Source: Paenibacillus dendritiformis (GTDB taxonomy: Bacteria; Bacillota; Bacilli; Paenibacillales; Paenibacillaceae). Taken from it: a stretch of 46,935 bases of DNA. The stretch is taken from assembly GCF_015845845.1 (NCBI RefSeq), contig NZ_LDIG01000213.1, forward strand, positions 1 to 46,935, written 5' to 3'. Made by a program: the position numbers and the translations under genes. The notes under the pieces are model-generated. The model was not told the DNA's origin and made no database searches. It saw nothing but the letters and a program-made list of their open reading frames with translations. Below, piece by piece: positions 25,643 to 34,371 of the stretch (position 1 is its first letter; each line of letters opens with the position of its first letter).

Positions 25643-25998
25643 TCACCATTCATAATTCATAAGTCATCAATCATACCTTGCGCCTGGTTTATCATCCAAT
25701 ATTCATTCATCATACATATAAGTCTGGTTTACTATCCAGTATCCATTCGTCGTGTCTATCCGCGGGTTCACCATTCAATGTTCATTCGTCATGCCTGTCC
25801 GCTGGTTCACCATTCAGTATCAGTCGTCACGCCTGCCCGCTGGTTCACCATTCAGTGTCAGTCGTCGTGTCTATCCGCTGGTTCACCATTCAATATCATT
25901 CGTCATGCCTATCTGCTGGTTCACCATCCAGTGTTCATTCAACGTGACTAACACCCGGGGTCTTCACCTTCCAGCATTCATTCATCGTACCTTTCGCC
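25643..25998 (+). repeat. Degenerate tandem array, 38-40 bp period, about nine units
   Basis: Units begin near 25685, 25725, 25764, 25803, 25841, 25879 and 25917. The period drops from 40 to 39 to 38 along the array. The core is TGGTTCACCATTCAGT, followed by CATTCGTC and CTATCCGC. Weaker units precede (from about 25643) and follow (to about 25998). The last full units are the most alike, as expected for recent duplication at that end. The period is not a multiple of three, so it is not a coding repeat. Confidence 0.85.
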
Positions 25999-26059
25999 TC
26001 ATTTCTAAAATCTATCACTTTTCACTGGAATTCGGTACCACAATCACCCAATCATATAC

Positions 26060-26088
26060 TGGTCAATTTTTCTGTTTTCACATATGAT
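26060..26088 (+). promoter_or_regulatory. Possible promoter of the stalk-domain protein gene
   Basis: TGGTCA (26060-26065) and TATGAT (26083-26088) are 17 bases apart. The -10 is good, the -35 is weak. The start codon is 79 bases downstream. Confidence 0.5.
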
Positions 26089-26166
26089 TATCCGGAAGTC
26101 ATTCTAGTAATGGGAACTTGCAACGACACGGAAAAGATGAATATCGAAAGGGTGGGATCCAGAACA

Positions 26167-27129
26167 ATGAAAGCACTGAGAAAAGCGATTAGCGGACTTC
26201 TGGCTGCTACGCTGCTGCTGGCGCCGGTATCGGTTTTTGCGGCGGAGAATGTAAAAATGAACGTCAATTTCAATGAAGCCCGGGTGAAAGTAAACGGCAA
26301 GCTGGTGCAGAGCAACGTCCTGCTGTACAAGGGCAAGGTTTATGCTACTGTCGAAGGGATGGCCAATCTGTTCCAACTCGATTATTTCTATGATGAAGAG
26401 AGCAAGACCTTTTATCTTGGCATGCTTCCGGCCGGTACGATCTCCGATGAGGTTATTGAAGCTTGGGAAACGCTCGGTAAAGAGGTGAAAAAGACCGGCG
26501 AGTTGGGAGAGGTCGCTGGCGATCGCGGCGTAACAGGTATAGTGAATGAATATAAGGTAAGCATTCATGGCATCCCGGTCGAAGACGATACCATTTCGAT
26601 CGGAGAGAATTTATATGTTTCGTTCCAGTCGGTGGCCGATATTTTAGGCCTCAAAATGAAATATGATCAAGCCACGAATACAACCTATGTCGGGTCGATT
26701 CCTGACTCCATTTTGAACCCTCAGAAGAAAGATTCCGCCAAGAGCAAAACGGCGCAGAGCAAAAAGTCAAAAATGTATGATGTGGCCGCGAGTGGAGATA
26801 TGAAAGGTTGGCGTTTGCTAAAGGGTCACCCTAATGAGAAGAATATTGCCGTTTATTACAAACAAGATGGTTCCATCCTGCAAATGGAGTTCAAAGATAT
26901 CCGCAAAGTCGATTTGAAGCGCAAGGTGCAGTGGGTGGATGACAATGGATTCAAGCATACCAATACGGTTGGTGAAATATACCAATTATTTGCATTGAGC
27001 AATCAGTACACTTCCGATTGGTTCAGCTCAAAATTCGGCAAGTTGTATACCGATTGGATGATGGTACAGGCCTTTCATGGCGAAACACTCGTGGAGGATT
27101 ATCTGAGATCAAAAGGCAAGCTAAAATAA
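26167..27129 (+). CDS. Secreted copper amine oxidase N-terminal-like (stalk domain) protein
   Basis: The 320-residue protein has a Sec signal peptide (MKALRKAISG, hydrophobic run, cleavage after VFA). Two stalk-type domains follow, each with the pattern of a short beta unit ending in FYLG or TTYVG (about residues 33-110 and 140-190; VNGKLVQSNVLLYKGKVYA, then LYVSFQSVADILGLKMKYD). A Lys/Ser-rich linker and a C-terminal domain of about 115 residues with no recognised family complete it. It is probably exported to the cell surface. ATG 26167 follows AAAGGGTGGG and gives a proper signal peptide; the frame is open from 26110. No operon partner is seen. Confidence 0.82.
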   Translation: MKALRKAISGLLAATLLLAPVSVFAAENVKMNVNFNEARVKVNGKLVQSNVLLYKGKVYATVEGMANLFQLDYFYDEESKTFYLGMLPAGTISDEVIEAWETLGKEVKKTGELGEVAGDRGVTGIVNEYKVSIHGIPVEDDTISIGENLYVSFQSVADILGLKMKYDQATNTTYVGSIPDSILNPQKKDSAKSKTAQSKKSKMYDVAASGDMKGWRLLKGHPNEKNIAVYYKQDGSILQMEFKDIRKVDLKRKVQWVDDNGFKHTNTVGEIYQLFALSNQYTSDWFSSKFGKLYTDWMMVQAFHGETLVEDYLRSKGKLK

Positions 27130-27190
27130 ATTGCTGCTGTTCATCAAAATATAGTGCTATGGCGCTACTGGCCAAAGCGTTAAAAAGCGT

Positions 27191-27334
27191 TATAATAGAA
27201 TCGAGTGTAAAAACACGGTCCGGTTGGTAGTCCGGGCGCATTCGCTGTCGCTATGAATATGGCTGCTGCGGATGTCAGTAACCTTCCCCCCTCGGGATGT
27301 CCCTCACTCGAAGTTACTTGAGGGGGAATGGAAT
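27191..27334 (+). ncRNA. Structured leader of yjdF; probable yjdF riboswitch
   Basis: A TATAAT at 27191-27196 starts a leader of about 130 bases before yjdF. Its 3' part can hide the ribosome binding site: TTCCCCCCTC (27284-27293) can pair with GAGGGGGAA (27320-27328), which contains the Shine-Dalgarno sequence, and AGTAAC (near 27278) can pair with GTTACT just before it. yjdF genes in Bacillota are commonly preceded by an RNA that binds azaaromatic compounds. I assign the leader to that class by gene context and pairing, not by a matched consensus. Confidence 0.6.
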
Positions 27335-27745
27335 GTGAAATTAACCGTTTATTTTGAGACCCCGTTCTGGGTAGGTATCGTGGAAGAGCAATTCGGCAAT
27401 CAAGTGAAGGCTTGCCGTCATGTGTTTGGTGCAGAGCCCAAAGATGCCGAAGTGATGGAATTCGTGATGACCCGAATGAATCCGCTATTGGAGCAGGTTC
27501 AAAGCGGTGTTGAAACGGAGATTTCCCGTAAGCGTCCGGTCAATCCGAAGCGGCTTGCCCGAATCGTAGCAAGAGAGATGCAGCGGCACGGAATATCGTC
27601 GCAGTCTCAGGAAGCGCTAAGGTTGGAGCTCGAGGCGAGGAAGAAGGAACGGACGGTACGCACCCGCGAACAGCGCGAGGCTCTCAAGGAGAAAAAACGG
27701 AGCATTCGCATCCAAAAAAGAAAAGATAAACATAGAGGCAGATAA
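27335..27745 (+). CDS. yjdF: YjdF family protein (DUF2992)
   Basis: The 136-residue protein begins KLTVYFETPFWVGIVEEQF and has the conserved CRHVFGAEPKDAEVMEFV, VNPKRLARIVAREMQRHGIS and a very basic C-terminal helix ending KRKDKHRGR. This matches YjdF of Bacillus over its full length. The function is unknown; the family is linked through its riboswitch to toxic aromatic compounds. The basic tail suggests nucleic acid or ribosome binding, which is inference. GTG 27335 follows AGGGGG by 8 bases; the earlier in-frame GTG-type start at 27272 would lie inside the structured leader. Confidence 0.9.
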   Translation: MKLTVYFETPFWVGIVEEQFGNQVKACRHVFGAEPKDAEVMEFVMTRMNPLLEQVQSGVETEISRKRPVNPKRLARIVAREMQRHGISSQSQEALRLELEARKKERTVRTREQREALKEKKRSIRIQKRKDKHRGR

Positions 27746-27763
27746 CCTCTATGTTATCTTGGA

Positions 27764-27794
27764 AGCCCCGAGCGCACGCGCAGCGGGGCTTTTC
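27764..27794 (+). terminator. Intrinsic terminator after yjdF
   Basis: AGCCCCG (27764-27770) pairs with CGGGGCT (27784-27790), then TTT-C-T. A second small hairpin (GATAAC/GTTATC) lies just before it. The chemoreceptor gene converges from the right. Confidence 0.85.
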
Positions 27795-27901
27795 TCTATT
27801 TTCGCATCGTTCTCGGCTGTCGACATTCATTTCCCGGGCAATCATTCCATGTCGATTTCTCCAGGCAAAAAACGCCATCCGCAACAGCCCTTATCTTGGT
27901 G

Positions 27902-29644
27902 CTATACGTGGCTGCGCTTGGGCAATTGCTGATCTAACAGCGATCGCAGGCCATCCAGATTCTCCAGCAGCTGCGAAGACAGCTCACCCAGTTGCCGATA
28001 GCTTCGGATCGCTTGCTCCGTCTGTCCAGCGTCAATCTGCCGTGCTGCCGTCTCCGCAAGAGAATGGACTCGGTCATGCCGCGCGACCATCTCCCGGAAC
28101 GCCGGCTGCTGAGTCAGCAACGAACCCGGATTGGCTTTATGCGCTTCAATCCATTTCCCAAGCCGGCATTGTTGGGAATTGCCGATAATCTCAATATCGC
28201 TCTTGTCGTAACCAAGCATCCGGTTATAGATCCACCATTTCCATAACAAATGGTCGGTCTTGAGAACTCGAAGAAGTTGAGAATCGTTCAAATGATGGAA
28301 CCACTGCAGCGACTCTGACCGCAGCTCTTCCACAGAGCGGCTCGTATGATATAAATGTTCACCCGTGTCTCTTGCCAGCGTAACGACCTGCCGGGTCTGA
28401 TCGACGATTTCTTTCATATGCTCCGTGATTTCGACCGTGGCCGCCGCTTGCTGTTCGACGATCGAAGCTATCGACTCTTCCGACATTCCCATCTCGTCGA
28501 TGGCGCGCATCATTTCCTCCAACTGTATGAATGCCCCGCGGTTCTTCTCATGCTGCAGCTCCATCTTGCCGGCCATCAGGTCGGTACGTTCCTGAACAGA
28601 TGTTGCCAACTGCTGAATGTTGGCGATGACTTCATAGACCTCGCCCACGGATGTTTTGGTCTGCTCCGACAGCTTCCGAACCTCTCCCGCTACGACTGCG
28701 AAGCCTCGCCCTTCTTCTCCGGCCCGCGCCGCCTCAATCGATGCGTTCAGCGCAAGCAGATGAGTGGAATCCGCAACGGAGTTGATCATATCGACGACTC
28801 CGGACAGCTCCAGGAGCGACTGCTGCAGCTCCTCGAACCGGGCTTTGGTATCACGGAACAAGTCGGTCATCTCTTCCAATCCGTCTATCGTCTGCTCGAC
28901 GATGGCACGGTTATCCTGAAGTGTGCCGAGCATTTTTTCGGTCGTGGCAGCGGCTTCGGTCGTCTGGGAGGAGACTTCCTCGATAGAGGCGGTCAACTGC
29001 TCCGCAGACTCCTGAATATGCTGGGCATCCTGCATCGACGCTTCGGCAGACATTAATAAGGTATGTATTCCGTCCATTTGAATCAGCTTTTCCATCGTCT
29101 CGCTATTCGTATCAAGCAAGCGGAATTCGTATGCCGACTGGTAGGCCTCCAGTACGATTTGGGCATCCAGCATCAGGATACGATGCAGGGCCAACAGCAG
29201 TTCTGATGCTTCAGCGGTGCGAAAGTCCTGCAGGATCAGCGGGACAAAGTATTCATATATTCGTAAAAAGGAGGATACGAACCACTCCGGCGCCAGTTGG
29301 ATATGACTATGCACAACGCCAATCCTCTGCCGTATCCGGATATATTCTTCGTCAAGTTGAACGTTCGGAATGGAATTCAGATAGATGATGAACGTCTTGG
29401 CCAACCGTTCGCGCGTACTGTGACGCTCAATTAATTGCTTCATCTCGGGAATTTCGAACAGCAGCTCATAATGACGGTCGGTAATGGCCTTGGCGTACTT
29501 TTCGAAATAAGGAGTCAAACGCTTTAACAGCTTCAGGTCATGAGTCGTCATCTGCAGAAACATTATCTTGGTCCGAAGCGACGGAAGCGTTTCCATTTGC
29601 GCGGCTTCGATATTGCCTGGCATCTTCGGCTTTCGGTAAATCAA
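27902..29644 (-). CDS. Soluble chemoreceptor with globin sensor (HemAT-like) and C-terminal CZB domain
   Basis: Residues about 25-180 form a globin-coupled sensor: the proximal His lies near residue 112 in RIGVVHSHIQLAPEW, as in HemAT. A methyl-accepting signalling domain follows, with the hairpin tip around HLLALNASIEAARAGEEGRGFAVVA. The last 110 residues form a chemoreceptor zinc-binding (CZB) domain: His-x3-Trp in KTDHLLWKWW, CRLGKW and two later His (ARHDRVH). There is no membrane segment, so it acts in the cytoplasm and probably reports oxygen and zinc or hypochlorous acid to CheA. TTG at 29644 is preferred because AAGGAAGG lies 5 bases upstream; ATG 29674 has no site. Confidence 0.88.
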   Translation of the reverse strand: MIYRKPKMPGNIEAAQMETLPSLRTKIMFLQMTTHDLKLLKRLTPYFEKYAKAITDRHYELLFEIPEMKQLIERHSTRERLAKTFIIYLNSIPNVQLDEEYIRIRQRIGVVHSHIQLAPEWFVSSFLRIYEYFVPLILQDFRTAEASELLLALHRILMLDAQIVLEAYQSAYEFRLLDTNSETMEKLIQMDGIHTLLMSAEASMQDAQHIQESAEQLTASIEEVSSQTTEAAATTEKMLGTLQDNRAIVEQTIDGLEEMTDLFRDTKARFEELQQSLLELSGVVDMINSVADSTHLLALNASIEAARAGEEGRGFAVVAGEVRKLSEQTKTSVGEVYEVIANIQQLATSVQERTDLMAGKMELQHEKNRGAFIQLEEMMRAIDEMGMSEESIASIVEQQAAATVEITEHMKEIVDQTRQVVTLARDTGEHLYHTSRSVEELRSESLQWFHHLNDSQLLRVLKTDHLLWKWWIYNRMLGYDKSDIEIIGNSQQCRLGKWIEAHKANPGSLLTQQPAFREMVARHDRVHSLAETAARQIDAGQTEQAIRSYRQLGELSSQLLENLDGLRSLLDQQLPKRSHV

Positions 29645-29872
29645 AATATCCTTCCTTTCTGCAACCAGATGCATGAGTTCTGTGTTCTATAAGTTTTTTT
29701 ACACTTATGTAATAATACCATATTTTTCTGCGACAATAGTCCTGAATTTTTGAATCGGTTGCGGATGACAAAATCGTAAGCATGGCGTAAGTCAATTCAA
29801 TAGGACTCGAAACTTGCCTTCGATACAATGAACATAACATACGACAGGACCGATGACGGAAGGAAGAGGCCA

Positions 29873-31363
29873 ATGAGGCTAACGGGCGTTTCTATATACA
29901 AATCACTTCTGCTGCGGCATGCCGGCATCCTCGTCTCGCTGCTGGCCCTTGTGGCCGTCCTCGCAGGATGTACGGGGAAGGAAAGCAGCGCGCAGGCTAT
30001 GCAGGGATCATCTCCCATTCAGTATCAAGTGACCGCCGTCTGGGATGACGCCGCTCATTCGCTGAAGGCGACGACGGTGCTGCATTTTCGCAATGAATTC
30101 GATCAGGCCTTGAAAGAGCTTGTCTTCCATTGGTATGCCGACAGCTACCGCACTCCGGACACGCAGCCGATTCATGAGCGGAAGCTCAATCAGCGCCTCG
30201 CATCCGAAGGGTTACTGGGGAGCGCTTTATCCGACCTGCCTGCCAGCGGCGGAGTCACCACGACCGCCGTAACGCTGGAGAACGGCCAGCCTCTGGAATA
30301 CGAGCATGTCAATCAGTCTCTGACCGTACAACTGAAGCAGCCCCTTGCCCCGAACGGCACCGTGTCTCTCCGTATCCGCTATGAGATCCAGCTTCCTTAT
30401 GGGGCCTGGCGGCTGGCCTACAACGAACAATTCGCCGGCGGCACCTATTGGACGCCGCAGCTTGCGGTATACAACCCGCTGCGCCATGCCTGGAACCGGG
30501 TGCCGAATTATCCCGGATACTCGAGCGATTATTTTTATGCGGCCGATTACGACGTTCATCTCCAGCTGCCCGCTTCCTGGATCGTCGTCACGACAGGACA
30601 GCAGTTGGAGCATCGCGTGCAGGACGGCGTGCAATCCACTCATATCCGCGCTAATGGCATCCGCCAGCTCGCGTTCTACGCCAGCCCGGACTATGCCGAG
30701 ACGAAGCGGCCGCTTCCGGACGGGAAGTCCCTCGCGGTCTACACGTTGGATGACGGGGAACGGCCGTCCGAGCAATGGCTTGACGCCGCAGCCGATGCGA
30801 TCGCGTTCTACTCCGATGCCATCGGGGAGCTGCCGGAAAAGCATCTGGCATTCGTCGAAGCTCCGTATGCCGGGATGAGCGACAGCCTTGATGGGGTCAT
30901 CCTGTTCGGCCGGGAAGAGAAGCTGAACGGCCCGCTCTCGTCCGACATGCTGCGCTTGATTGCGAAGCAGTGGTTCGGTTCCGCGATCGGCGTCAATTCA
31001 CGGACCGACGGATTCCTTGATGAGGGGATGTCCGAATTCGCCGCACGCTTTTATCGGCATCAGCGGCTGCAGGAGCCTTGGCCTTCCGCCTCAAACACCG
31101 ATTACCGGGTGCTCGAGCTTCCAGCGGCCCGGCTCGGGGAGGACGCCATGACCATCTACCGCGAACGGGGCGCCGGACTGCTCGCCGCTTGGACGCAGAC
31201 CGCCGGAACCGATGCCGTTCCCGTGCTCTGGAAGAGCTACTACAATCGCTACCGGGGGCATTTCGCGACCATAGAAGGCTTCCTCAATGTAGCGGAGGAT
31301 GCGCTCGGGCAGGAGGCGCATGACCGGCTCTGGCAGTTGCTGAACAATCCGCCCTCATCATAA
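29873..31363 (+). CDS. M1-aminopeptidase-like lipoprotein without zinc ligands
   Basis: The 496-residue protein has a signal peptide with lipobox VLAGC. It then resembles gluzincin M1 peptidases: an N-terminal beta domain (ATTVLHFRNEFDQALKELVF; LRIRYEIQLP) and a catalytic-like domain with FLDEGMSEFAARF in the position of WLNEGFAEY. However, where HExxHQWFG is expected the sequence is RLIAKQWFG, so both His and the Glu are gone. It is probably a binding protein or inactive enzyme on the outer membrane face. ATG 29873 has GGAAGGA upstream; the frame is open from 29828. It stands alone and ends at a strong terminator. Confidence 0.8.
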   Translation: MRLTGVSIYKSLLLRHAGILVSLLALVAVLAGCTGKESSAQAMQGSSPIQYQVTAVWDDAAHSLKATTVLHFRNEFDQALKELVFHWYADSYRTPDTQPIHERKLNQRLASEGLLGSALSDLPASGGVTTTAVTLENGQPLEYEHVNQSLTVQLKQPLAPNGTVSLRIRYEIQLPYGAWRLAYNEQFAGGTYWTPQLAVYNPLRHAWNRVPNYPGYSSDYFYAADYDVHLQLPASWIVVTTGQQLEHRVQDGVQSTHIRANGIRQLAFYASPDYAETKRPLPDGKSLAVYTLDDGERPSEQWLDAAADAIAFYSDAIGELPEKHLAFVEAPYAGMSDSLDGVILFGREEKLNGPLSSDMLRLIAKQWFGSAIGVNSRTDGFLDEGMSEFAARFYRHQRLQEPWPSASNTDYRVLELPAARLGEDAMTIYRERGAGLLAAWTQTAGTDAVPVLWKSYYNRYRGHFATIEGFLNVAEDALGQEAHDRLWQLLNNPPSS

Positions 31364-31365
31364 AA

Positions 31366-31401
31366 ACAAGCCACCCGTGATTCGGGTGGCTTGTTTGTTT
31401 A
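31366..31401. terminator. Bidirectional terminator between convergent genes
   Basis: ACAAGCCACCC (31366-31376) pairs with GGGTGGCTTGT (31384-31394), followed by TTGTTT on the + strand and preceded by AAAAA, giving a T-run on the - strand. It serves the M1-like gene and the sugar operon. Confidence 0.9.
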
Positions 31402-32274
31402 GCCTTTATAGCGTTTAATGAATTCAACCGCTTTGCGGATGTCGGTCTCCGGAGAATCGCCGACTTCGCGTTCGATTGTCAAATAGCCGGTATAGCCGAT
31501 ATCGACCAAGGCTTGGAAATACGCATCGAAGTCTACTTTGCCTTCGCCGAGCGGCACTTCCTGGAATGGCCCGTCGGTCGCCATGTCCGCAATCTTCTCA
31601 TGCGACATCGGCTCGAATCCGAGCATCCCGTAGACGAGGCGCGGATCGACTTCCCGCAGACGGACGCCGTCCTTGACGTGCGTATGAACGATGTAATCCT
31701 TCAGCGTATGAACGCCTTGCACCGGATCGTCCCCGGTTACCATCACCATATTCGCCGGGTCGAAGTTGACGGCGACCCCTTTTCCCGACAACGTATCCAG
31801 GAACGACTTCAAATGCGCCGCCGGCTCAGGGCCGGTCTCAATCGCAAAATGCGCGCCCAGGCTGTTCGCGTACTGGCTCAGCTCTTCACAAGCCTGCTGC
31901 ATCGCATAATAAATCTCGTTCTGCTCATGCGGCACGATGCCGATATGCGTCGTCACGACGTTGGTTCCCATATCAAGCGCCAGATCGAGGATGCGCTTCG
32001 ACTTCTCGATTTTGGCCGGATTCGCCTCTTTGTCCTGGAAGCCGTGTCCGCCCAAATCGCCGACCAGCGCCGATATTTTCAAGCCGAGCGAATCGATATA
32101 CTTCGCCAGTTCCTTGCGCGCATCCTTCGACAAATTATCCGGGTCCATCTCGCCGCTGACCGCATAGATTTGCACGCCGTCCGCGCCTACTTCCTTCGCC
32201 TTGGCCAGCGCTTCCCGAAGCGGAAGGCGGAAGCTGTCCGTAATGACACCGATTGGATTCGTTAACAATGCCAT
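31399..32274 (-). CDS. Sugar phosphate isomerase/epimerase (xylose-isomerase-like TIM barrel)
   Basis: The 291-residue protein has AP_endonuc_2/IolE-type TIM-barrel features: [13 protein letters not shown] at strand 2, [22 protein letters not shown] with the metal-ligand Glu, [10 protein letters not shown] with Asp, VHTHVKDG with His, and [10 protein letters not shown] at the end. These residues hold a divalent metal for sugar isomerisation or dehydration. AAGGAGTG lies 6 bases before ATG 32274. It is the last gene of a four-gene catabolic operon. Confidence 0.9.
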   Translation of the reverse strand: MALLTNPIGVITDSFRLPLREALAKAKEVGADGVQIYAVSGEMDPDNLSKDARKELAKYIDSLGLKISALVGDLGGHGFQDKEANPAKIEKSKRILDLALDMGTNVVTTHIGIVPHEQNEIYYAMQQACEELSQYANSLGAHFAIETGPEPAAHLKSFLDTLSGKGVAVNFDPANMVMVTGDDPVQGVHTLKDYIVHTHVKDGVRLREVDPRLVYGMLGFEPMSHEKIADMATDGPFQEVPLGEGKVDFDAYFQALVDIGYTGYLTIEREVGDSPETDIRKAVEFIKRYKG

Positions 32275-32358
32275 GTGAATCACTCCTTAATCAGGTTTAT
32301 GATGTAATGCGCTCTTGCGCGTGTTCCGAATTCAATTCCGCAGCAAGAGCGGGCCCGT

Positions 32359-34335
32359 CTAGCGGTTCGGGTAGCCCGTTCCCTTCCGCCGCTTCGCGGC
32401 ATGGTCTTGGAAAAGAGGCGCAAGCTCATCCTTCAGTTCGCCGATCATAAGCCCGCTCGCAATCTCCGCCACCGTCCAGCCCGACTCTATCGCCCATGGG
32501 CCCCAGCCCATATCGGACGGCGATCCGAATACTTCGCCGAGCTCGACGTCGTACGCCCGTGCCCAGGCGCCGTCGATGTCCGGATTGGCGCTGCTGAGCT
32601 GGGCCTGGACCATGAAGTCCGAGCTCTCCGTCCACAAGTCAAGGAACATGCTGTCGCCGGTCACGAAGTAAGCCTGCATCCAAGCCATCGGCAGCCAGTT
32701 ATTGGAATACAGGAGGTCGACGACAGGGTGCCCGTTCTCGGTGACGAGCGAGTTGTCCCGCATCCCGTTCTCTTCCCACATCGGCGCCTTATAGCCTTCA
32801 TCCCATTCCAGATATGCGCCGCTCGGATGCTTGAAGCGCTGTAAATCCCCGGTTACCCGGTACAGCCACTCGCGGTGACGCTCATCCTGCGTCGACCAGT
32901 AGAGCCAGCTCAGCGGCAGCACGAGACGGCACAGTTCCTGCGTCTGGCTCTGCTCCCGCACCGTATCCGGGTAGACGCGCATCAACGCCTCCAGTCCTTT
33001 GCGCCCGGCATCGAGGAACAGCCGGATGCCGGTAAGCTGGTACGCGAGCAACAGCGCCGCGTAATAATAAGCGTTGTAATGCGCGCTCGGGAATTGGGCC
33101 GGCTCGCTGCGCATTCTGTGCAGCTCCTCGGGATGGCGGTCGAATATCATATTATTCGTGCGCGACACCCGCATGCCATCCGACCCGGTTGTCTTCAGCA
33201 GGAAGTTGAGCGCCAGCAGACAGTCGTCCAGATGACGTTCGCTGCCCTCCACGAAGCACTGCCACATTTGCGGCAGGATGGCGCGCGACACGTCATCCTG
33301 ATAACAGATGCTCCACGCCTCTGCGTTAAAGCGCATCATGCCGGACCAAGGGACATCCTCTTTGCACAGAAAGTACTTGAAGACATAATCATGCAGGCGA
33401 TTGGCAATGGCGAGACTGCGATCATCGTTCGTCACCTTGTAATGCATGAAATAGGCCATCGCCGTCTCGCCGATGCAGTCAGCCCGCTGTTGGCGGCTCA
33501 GCCGCTGGCTGCCGTCGCCGTATATCTCGGTGCCCCAGCCCTCATGCACCCCGGTGCGGCCTTCATCATACAGCACGCCCGACCGCTCGAACCAGCGGAT
33601 GGCGCGTTCCGCGGCTTCTCTGTAGGAAGCGGCCCGCCTTCCGTCGGGGCCGGTGCTGACGACCGGCTCCAGCGGAGACAGAGCCGCGACCTCGACTCGG
33701 CGATCCAGCAGCCAGCCGATGACAAAGGCGACGACATGCCGGATGCGCTGCAGCGGAGAATAGCGTGCGCGCAGCCATGGGCAGAGCCGGAAGCCGCAGA
33801 CGAGCAGCGTATCCCGCTCGAACCAGAGCGCGCGGTCGGACACTTCTCCGAAGAAGGAGTCGTCCAGCTCCACGCGGTCATGCGCATGCACCCGTGCATA
33901 CTGCAAAATCGGCACGTCATGCAGGCACGCCCCCGCGAAGGGACGGAGACGCAGGCCGCACTGGTCATCGAGCAGCGCGCCTAGCGGGAGCCCCGCCAGA
34001 TCCGTTTCCTTGGAGCAATAGATGAGACGATGATATCGCGTCGACTGAGGCGGCTCGCAATACACGTGGCCGATGCTAGCCACATATTCCGCGAATATCC
34101 GTTTGCCTGCCGCAATCTGCCTTTCCAGCAGCACGCGCTGATGCGCGGGGAACAGAAGAGGCGTCTCTTCCGTTCCCCCGAGCAGCGCAATCGCCTCGTA
34201 CACATCCAGTACGCCTTCCCGCACCTCATCCGGATGCAGGACGGTCACCTTCGGCTCAATCAGCCGAATCGCCTGCAGCATATCATTATCATTACTGCGT
34301 GTAATTACAGCCAAAGCGGGGTCTTTGCCGTTCAT
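32359..34335 (-). CDS. Large toroid-fold glycosidase-like protein with an N-terminal alpha/beta domain
   Basis: The 658-residue product has no precise family that I can name. Residues about 1-215 look like a Rossmann/GATase-like alpha/beta domain (VITRSNDNDMLQAIRLIEPK; EAIALLGGTEETPLLFPAHQ; IAAGKRIFAEYVASIGHVY). The rest is helical with repeated hairpins rich in Trp and Tyr (AIRWFERSGVLYDEGRTGVH; FPSAHYNAYYYAALLLAYQL; WLYWSTQDERHREWLY; DLLYSNNWLPMAWMQAYF), as in (alpha/alpha)6 glycosidases. No signal peptide, so cytoplasmic. GGAGGAAG precedes the start. Context suggests cleavage or modification of an imported sugar derivative. Confidence 0.7.
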   Translation of the reverse strand: MNGKDPALAVITRSNDNDMLQAIRLIEPKVTVLHPDEVREGVLDVYEAIALLGGTEETPLLFPAHQRVLLERQIAAGKRIFAEYVASIGHVYCEPPQSTRYHRLIYCSKETDLAGLPLGALLDDQCGLRLRPFAGACLHDVPILQYARVHAHDRVELDDSFFGEVSDRALWFERDTLLVCGFRLCPWLRARYSPLQRIRHVVAFVIGWLLDRRVEVAALSPLEPVVSTGPDGRRAASYREAAERAIRWFERSGVLYDEGRTGVHEGWGTEIYGDGSQRLSRQQRADCIGETAMAYFMHYKVTNDDRSLAIANRLHDYVFKYFLCKEDVPWSGMMRFNAEAWSICYQDDVSRAILPQMWQCFVEGSERHLDDCLLALNFLLKTTGSDGMRVSRTNNMIFDRHPEELHRMRSEPAQFPSAHYNAYYYAALLLAYQLTGIRLFLDAGRKGLEALMRVYPDTVREQSQTQELCRLVLPLSWLYWSTQDERHREWLYRVTGDLQRFKHPSGAYLEWDEGYKAPMWEENGMRDNSLVTENGHPVVDLLYSNNWLPMAWMQAYFVTGDSMFLDLWTESSDFMVQAQLSSANPDIDGAWARAYDVELGEVFGSPSDMGWGPWAIESGWTVAEIASGLMIGELKDELAPLFQDHAAKRRKGTGYPNR

Positions 34336-34371
34336 GCTGTTCTTCCTCCCTCCCGCTTCTTCGCCATTGCA

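Larger units (their letters stand above)
25505..26059. other. Non-coding region holding repeat arrays
   Basis: No gene is supported. It contains one copy of the dispersed 20-mer and a long degenerate tandem array, listed separately. Open frames across it are repeat translations without ribosome binding sites. Confidence 0.6.

Noticed and set aside
25643-25998. Tandem array considered as a CRISPR array
   Set aside because: Units are contiguous and degenerate with no unique spacers, the period drifts, and no cas genes are present.
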